DNA of 64,000 nucleotides from Phytoseiulus persimilis (lineage: Eukaryota > Arthropoda > Arachnida > Mesostigmata > Phytoseiidae). How positions within the stretch are numbered: the stretch's first letter is position 1; the number at the start of each line of letters is the position of its first letter. The DNA is taken from contig CM075104.1 in assembly GCA_037576195.1 (NCBI GenBank), positions 21,592,211-21,656,210 of the forward strand. The letters run 5' to 3'. Both the position numbers and the translations under genes were made by a program. Under the pieces are notes generated by a model. The model was not told where the DNA came from. It ran no database searches and saw nothing but the letters and a program-made list of their open reading frames with translations. Of the stretch, positions 57,701 to 64,000 are shown one piece after another.

Positions 57701-60700
57701 AATTTACCCCTGGTCACATAGCAGGTATTCTGTTGGCCATGGAAATTCCTTGGTTTGTTCATTAGACCCTCTTATGCTACCTGTTGAATGAAAGAGCCTC
57801 TGGATTGAGTCAGATCGAGATCATCATACAATACCTCAGGAGATTCAACGACCCCACATCGCTGGACTCTTGGCCAAAGGTACGCCGGCGCCGATCAGCA
57901 CTTCAACACACCGAAGCTTCCCGCAAGTTGAGAGATCGCTGAGAAAAGTTGAGAAAGCCACATAGATTTCGATCTCCAAGATTAAGCTCTGTATCGGCCG
58001 CAGTCGGAACGTGCCGTGCCGTTGCTTCCATTCTCGGCGATTCCGCTCAACACGGCTGCGGGCAAGGCGGAAAGAGTCGATCGAGGCAATGCAGCCTTCT
58101 GACCGTAGAAGCGAGAAATTCGGAGGGTTGGGCGTGGTAATCCTTCCTTCGTACACTTCCATGAGCGCCCACTAATGGTTCACGCGTTGCAAAAAGCCCG
58201 GTCAGCTCGGTTGACAATCACAAAACTCCACGACGGAGTCAGCGATACCGGGCAGCTGGTCCTTTTTTGCTTCGTTCGACGACGAACTCAAACTTCCTTC
58301 TGTCCAAGGTCGTCCCCGTGGATCAGAAAAAAGAGCTTCATCGCGCGAAAGTCGTCTCCTGAGCAGTCACTTCGAACTCCCTACGAAACTCTTCAGGCTC
58401 TAAATTCGCCCTCGACCCACCACTTGTCTTCGCGTGTTGTCAGTACGAATGATTCACTCGTTCTGCTGAATGTGCGAATCGCCCGTTTCCCTGTGACGGT
58501 AGTCGCTTTGATCGTAATTCGATTTGGGCCATTTTCAAGTCTGGCGTTAAAAAGTGGAGCTAAATGGGATACACGTAACAGCGTGGCGCCGCGGAGCGCA
58601 GAGAAAGAACAGCTCTGAACGGAGCATGTCCACCGAGCGAGCGTCTGCAGTTTTTCTGACCATTGGAATGCAGCTGTTGAGCGATTATCATTATTATTAT
58701 TTCGCCGTTCAACAGGCTACCAAGTATAGGGGGTGGTGTCGACAGGCGACCAATCGTCCGGCTAGCTGGTTTGTTAGCCATCTGATCGTTTGATGGTCGC
58801 CATGGGACGCGTCAAGGCTACACTGAAATTGGAAAAAAAAATCTATTTCAGCGGGTCCCCGATAGCCTTAATGCCAGCTGGTATTCGGTTGCTACGGCGG
58901 CGTGAACATGTTCATACTATGGATGAATCGAAAGCGTTGCTGCACGGTGCTCAACACGTTGGACTGGAAGCACATTTACTCGAATTCAATTCTCATATAT
59001 CGTTTCCACAATATGCCGGCTGGTAGAATCTTTCACTGTTCAACAATGCAGCTGATGACTGATAGTTTACCGACGGGATGGGCTGACGATCTACACGGCT
59101 CGAGGCGAACGTGCGGACTCACGTTGCCACATCGAGTGCCGGCACCACAGTATTTACGGGAAAAGCGAAGCGAACACACGGCCGACTCGCTCACCCTGGG
59201 AACGGTTTCCATGGTTCCCATTCTTGTCGGTAATGTATCGATACGAGCTCAGAGAGGTCTTCCAGAGTGTTCGTGAGACTGGATTCACGTGTCCCAGGCC
59301 GGAAACGCATCCCCTGAAGCTCCCGGCGAACTCGCCGGATCCTGACGCTGATGATTGAGCTCGATGATGAGAAACAAAATCCGCAGAATCGTCGAATTGC
59401 AAAGTTGGCATCGAGCGAGATTCGGCAATAGATCAAACTCTGGTTGCCGACTTTTTCCGCTTCCCTCCATCGAGCCTCCCTGACTCAGACGCAGTCAGCA
59501 GAGAACAACAACAACCATAACCTAACGGGCTTCCTTACTGCCCTGGCCAGTGACTCGTTGCGGGTGACGGATCGAGAATCCCGCAACTGGCGAAGCATTC
59601 CATGGCTAGAGTCCTCGATGGAGGGAGGACTTCCCTCTGCCGTATGATCAAGAATCGAGGATATATCGATGAGTGTCTGCCTGAGGATCGTACGGATGAG
59701 TTCTCGCGTTATCGGATTCCTGAGGTCATCAGCGAGCTTTGCCATTACGCTCTGCCATAGTCGTGCATTGTGCCTGCATTACTCGTCATATCTGGAGGCT
59801 TGGCTCGATTTTTTCATTTCAGGTTGGATGACCTTCTCGTAGAATGCTCGATGGCGACAAGAACTATACACTCCGCATCCTGTACCCCGCAGCGGCGCTC
59901 TGGTCCAGTCCGTTTTTTATCCGCTCTTCATAAGAACGTATGCATTGTGTTACAGCAATGCGCGCCGTTCATCGGCGAAGCCTTCAGGCACAAAGAATAG
60001 AAAATAACACGCACGTTACAGTCTTTATCCGCGCCTCAGCCCAGCCAGACAGCTTCGTTACTTGCTTGCATTGTTGAAGTCGTTTCTAACAGAAATTCCT
60101 TTTCGATCCATAGTCAAGTGGAAAAGGTTGTCGAATGAGTCTCTTACTAACGATCAGTACACTCACAGATCACGTGTTCGAAGATCCAGAATTTTCATAT
60201 TTCGATCTATTTGCACCCTGCCGCCCAAGATCCTGCGGGATTCAATTGATCTGACGTTCCATGTTCGAGCGGGCGAACGACTCGTCTTTCACAGGTGTGG
60301 TTTATTTCTAATGGTCTCGATGCCTCGGACTACTCAGACAAATCATTGGACTTGTCAGCGGGGACGAGGCTCTATTTTCTCAACTTCCATCGTGGACTCA
60401 ATGTTTCTGCGACAACCTCGAAGCAACCGAATGTTTGACGCAGTTGATTCTAGCTCGATGATCCGGTGATTTAAGTGCTCGGAAGGATCCGAATGGAGCG
60501 AGGTGTTTGCCGCTACGTTGGTGGACAGCTATGATCTCGCACGGATGACACCACGGCTTTCGGCGACGATTTGCAGCAGATTTTTCGGCAGGAGCCGTGG
60601 CTACACGTCCTGATTTCCGCGCCTGCTCACAGAACATCGCCGAATGGAAATCGTCCCCGAACTGTCCACACGAACGCGCCCGGAGCTCGCATCTGCGGTT

Positions 60701-62740
60701 TCTGTGGAGCGTTGGGCGTTTCGGGTTGCGATTCCGCGAGGTCCATGGAACAGCTTTCATTAGAACGGCCTCTAGAGAAGAGTATTGGAACGAATGCTGT
60801 CGGGCTCAAGTCCGATTTGTGAGATTGGCCGGCTGATCCGTTGCCGTCCCTGCTTCAGGTCCTGTAATTGAGGTGTACCTACCGATGTGACCGCCTGCTC
60901 TGGCTGCTTTCGCACCAATGCCATCCCAGCCGTGTGACACTGCGCCGAGCCGGTTGATCGACGTGTTTTCGGTGGGAGTTCTCTGGCAAGCGCATTAAGG
61001 GTCGACCGGAGCGAAATGAACGGTTTTTTTTTGCCATAGCGACGGGGCATACGTTTCGATGGAAACCCGCTCCTTCGTCCGCCTCCTGTCCGTTGAACGC
61101 CGCCGTAGCCAAGGATCAGAAGTGAGTGAATGTCGACGATGCCGAGTGAACAACGGACTAATTCATTTTTTTTTTTAAATCGCAACGAACGGCCCCGCGT
61201 TTAACGGGAAACGTCTCGCGGGACCGGCTTCCCACTCACCCTCCGCACACACATATCGGCGTTTGATCTTCGACCAGCAATGAACCAAAAACGCTTTCGG
61301 AGAAAAAGACGTCGACACGCGATGGTCAAGTACGGTCGGCGAGCTGCGGTGGCCGGCGTCAGATGGAGGCACAGTCCAGCAGAAGAACAAGGAACGAGAG
61401 TTCTACGCGCAGACAGAATCAGCATGAATTCCAACAAAGCTTGCGTAACCGCTCATCCAGCCTCCCTGCTTGTCAGGTTGTTGGTCTGGGTGCGTGATTC
61501 GCGCGCCAGCTCCGTGATTGTGTGTCTACATTCTTTGCATCCACTCCGACACAGAACTGATCCGGAGCAATATCGGAGCAACCATGGGCTGTTGTGTCGA
61601 ACGAAGCAACTATTCTGTCACCTCGTGGGAATAGATCAGCGTAAAATGACGCTTCCAGGATTCGTTCCTCTACCGGATAAACAATTTGCGCACATGCATC
61701 TTCAGCTCGTTTTCCAAACTCGTTCTTTTCTGGCGACACGACAGCTTCTGGGTGCGTGATCATGACCCGCGCGGAAGAGCTCGGCGGAAACGAACGAACG
61801 AACTCCTCAGAGCCTGGTGTGCGAACGATCCATGTGTCATATCCGCATTCCTTGAAACGAGCCATCCTCCCATGCAAGTGTAAACGAATACTCTGACCCT
61901 TATGTTCTAAGATATCCAACGGAGAGGTTCTCACATACTCCGAAATTATCATGATGGAGGGGGGGACGGTCATGCGTCTCTCGAGAAGGAGCGCTATCAG
62001 CATGTTCGACGATTCTAGATTCCGAATAGTAAATTGCACGATGTTGAGACGTTGAAACTGTGCGTGGCGAAGAATTTGCGATCGTAACAGAGGAACGCTT
62101 CGATTCGGGGAACCGCGTGCGGCTGATTTCGTATCGGAATTCGAACAGGCTTCGATCAGGGAGAACGTGGTTAAAGCATCGCATTTTATTCACAAAGAAA
62201 ACGTTGAATGATACGTTCTCACAAGGAAAAATACGTTCCAGCTGTAAACATATCCAAAAGGATAAACATCTCAGGTGGAAAAGTACTGTTCTAACGTTCG
62301 TAAATTCGTCTCGCTGACCTATCACAACCTTTGGTTTATCATCAATTATCACATTGTGGCTGTGAGTAGAAAACTCTTCAGCCACTCCCGCCTAAGTGAA
62401 AAATTGGCGGGTTTTTGCGGGATGCGACCTCGAGTGCGCAGTAAAATCGCTTGAGAGTTCGGTGGGTCACGTAGGTAAAAACTTCCTTCCTCCGGAACTC
62501 TCCTTCAGTACGCTGGTGTCGTTCACGTAACACACTCGCAACCCATTGCCTACTATACAAATGAGTCATGGTATACACAGCGTTCACCCGATCCATATAC
62601 AAATACTCATCCGTTCTGCTATTCCGGTCCTCCAGCGCCCCGCGAGGCGTTAGAATTGATCCGCCGGCACCGAATCGTGATTTGCAACACGCGCGAACAA
62701 AAATCAGACTATCGCGGACGAAACGCTGTCTCCTGAGCGA
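54740..62740. other. Unassigned, isolated exon candidates
   Basis: Weak candidates: 61060-61122 (+), an ATG frame ending at a GTGAGT donor, and a minus-strand open frame of about 220 codons ending at 61473. Neither could be tied to a family or a full gene. Confidence 0.3.
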
Positions 62741-62902
62741 TCACTGTTCTTCTGTTCGGATCTTTTTCGGCTTCGCGCGAGGACTTTCAAGATACCAGTC
62801 CGATTGAACGTGACCCCGAGCTGCCATCAGAAAGACGAAAATGGCTGTGCACACAAAAAAGCCACCTTGCAGCGCGGCCATGCCCACTTGCGAGAGATCC
62901 AT
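62741..62902 (-). CDS. Small ORF or first exon with membrane segment
   Basis: A 53-residue frame starts MDLSQVGMAALQGG and has a hydrophobic stretch (FFVCTAIFVFLMAA) followed by a polar, basic tail. It looks like a signal-anchor N-terminus. A GTATCT donor lies within it, so it may be only the first exon of a longer membrane protein. No family is recognised. Confidence 0.35.
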   Translation of the reverse strand: MDLSQVGMAALQGGFFVCTAIFVFLMAARGHVQSDWYLESPRAKPKKIRTEEQ

Positions 62903-64000
62903 TTTCGTCGTCGGATGTTCTCTCGAATCTTTACAAAGCCGTCCGTGAGGAAACAAGTTCAGACACGTTCACTGTTCCGCGACGCCCGATCGCTCGCCGG
63001 CTGATGATGGTACAGCTCTCCAAGAGTCGCAAGCTTTCGCATAGGTTCACCGGAGACGGTATCTCATTTGAAGCTGCCAAACAACACTCCAGCGGTTCCT
63101 GGTGGGTTTTTCGCTGATACGGTCAAGCTGCTCTCGAGCCGGCGATTCGAGCTGTGCGGCTGAAGAGGATTGGAGCGACGATGCTAGCAGCCGAGACTGT
63201 TTGCTTGCTTCTCTGGTCGACGACGGCTACGCTCGGTAGCTATGGGCGTTCTGGTGGCTAGCTGGCTGCCCGGCGGTAACGTTGGTCTGTGCCCGCAATG
63301 GCTCAACGACAGAGAGTGACAGACTCTACTCTCAACAGAGGTCACCAGCTGTTCGGTAAGGAGGACGACGCGCCTTGAGCGCAGACGAGCATGTTGCCGA
63401 TTTCTGCCGTCGCCTCTGGTCAATGCGGCGGCAGCGAAAACAAACAGTGATAACTGCGGCAGGGAACGTGACGTCTCCATTGCTTCTAAGACGGATGCGC
63501 GGTCGTTGTGCATGGACGATGTGAGCGTTGGCTTCATTCACGAGCACGCTCGGGTCTCTCCCGACATGTTAGACATGACTTGTCAAGCTGCTCTCAGAAT
63601 GAGGGATCGCATCGAGTCTCTCAGGATTCCCGAGCGAGCAGCGGCAGAGCTCGAAGAGGAACAACTTCTCGCGGAATGCTAGCGCACAGAAGAGTTATTG
63701 AAATGGATGCGGGTCGTTCACAGAGAATTTTACGAGAACAGCTTCGAGCATAACAAGGGGATTAACGAGAAAATCAGATAATATTCGTTTTATATGGCGG
63801 TCGTTTACGACCATGATCCACGTGAAATGACGGACTAACCCTGAAATCCAACTACCGAATGGGAAGCGCGGCACATTCTGCACATTGTATCAGCTCGGCG
63901 CTTTGTCACTTCCGCCTGTTTAGTCCTGAGAGGCCGAATTCAAAGGATCTCATTCATTCCATCGGTTAGTCGCCCGCTCATTCGCCCACCCGACACTCAC
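62903..64000. other. Unassigned
   Basis: A 56-residue plus-strand frame at 63511-63681 (MDDVSVGFIHEHARVSP, acidic end ELEEEQLLAEC) reads like protein, but no other evidence supports it. Confidence 0.3.

Noticed and set aside
61473-62039. 188-codon minus-strand ORF
   Set aside because: It is protein-like, but the opposite and neighbouring frames are equally open and there are no supporting splice sites or domains.

Overview
The window looks like nuclear DNA of an arthropod, most likely a chelicerate and probably a mite (inference). It has many short GT-AG introns, Rebers-Riddiford cuticle genes of the kind common in mites and ticks, a BEL/Pao LTR retrotransposon, DNA-transposon relics and no operon-like gene packing. 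Most real genes are split into exons too short to stand out as long open frames. I rebuilt them by hand from splice sites, intron phase and reading-frame continuity.

Layout. 0-12 kb (minus strand): a two-exon secreted four-cysteine peptide (3166-3520) and a seven-exon, 451-residue secreted cysteine-rich protein (8220-11464). The latter carries two copies of a three-exon module with the same intron phases. 12.7-13.4 kb: a decayed cuticle gene. 14.2-21.8 kb: a complete, young BEL/Pao element with 305-bp LTRs, a 5-bp target duplication, one 1875-codon gag-pol frame and, between pol and the 3' LTR, an antisense 95-codon ORF that resembles an HMG box. 24.1-25.1 kb: a cuticle gene. 28.0-28.3 kb: a second decayed cuticle fragment. 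33.7-37.2 kb (minus): a nine-exon degenerin/ENaC-type channel with a hAT-type MITE in intron 7. 39.2-39.9 kb: a cuticle gene. 40.6-41.1 kb: a 594-bp terminal-inverted-repeat element. 42.3-48.8 kb: a direct duplication of about 3.25 kb, each copy holding one alanine/proline-rich cuticle gene. 48.8-64 kb: mostly unassigned, with a few exon candidates.

The four intact cuticle genes and both decayed copies lie on the minus strand. The intact genes share one plan: a four-codon first exon (MFAK or MFSK), a phase-0 intron of 98-116 bp, then one large exon. They also share a TATA box close to the start codon and an AATAAA signal about 110-150 bp past the stop. They form a dispersed cluster that grew by duplication and is partly homogenised. 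The secreted peptide, the module protein and the channel are single genes with no visible functional link to the cluster.
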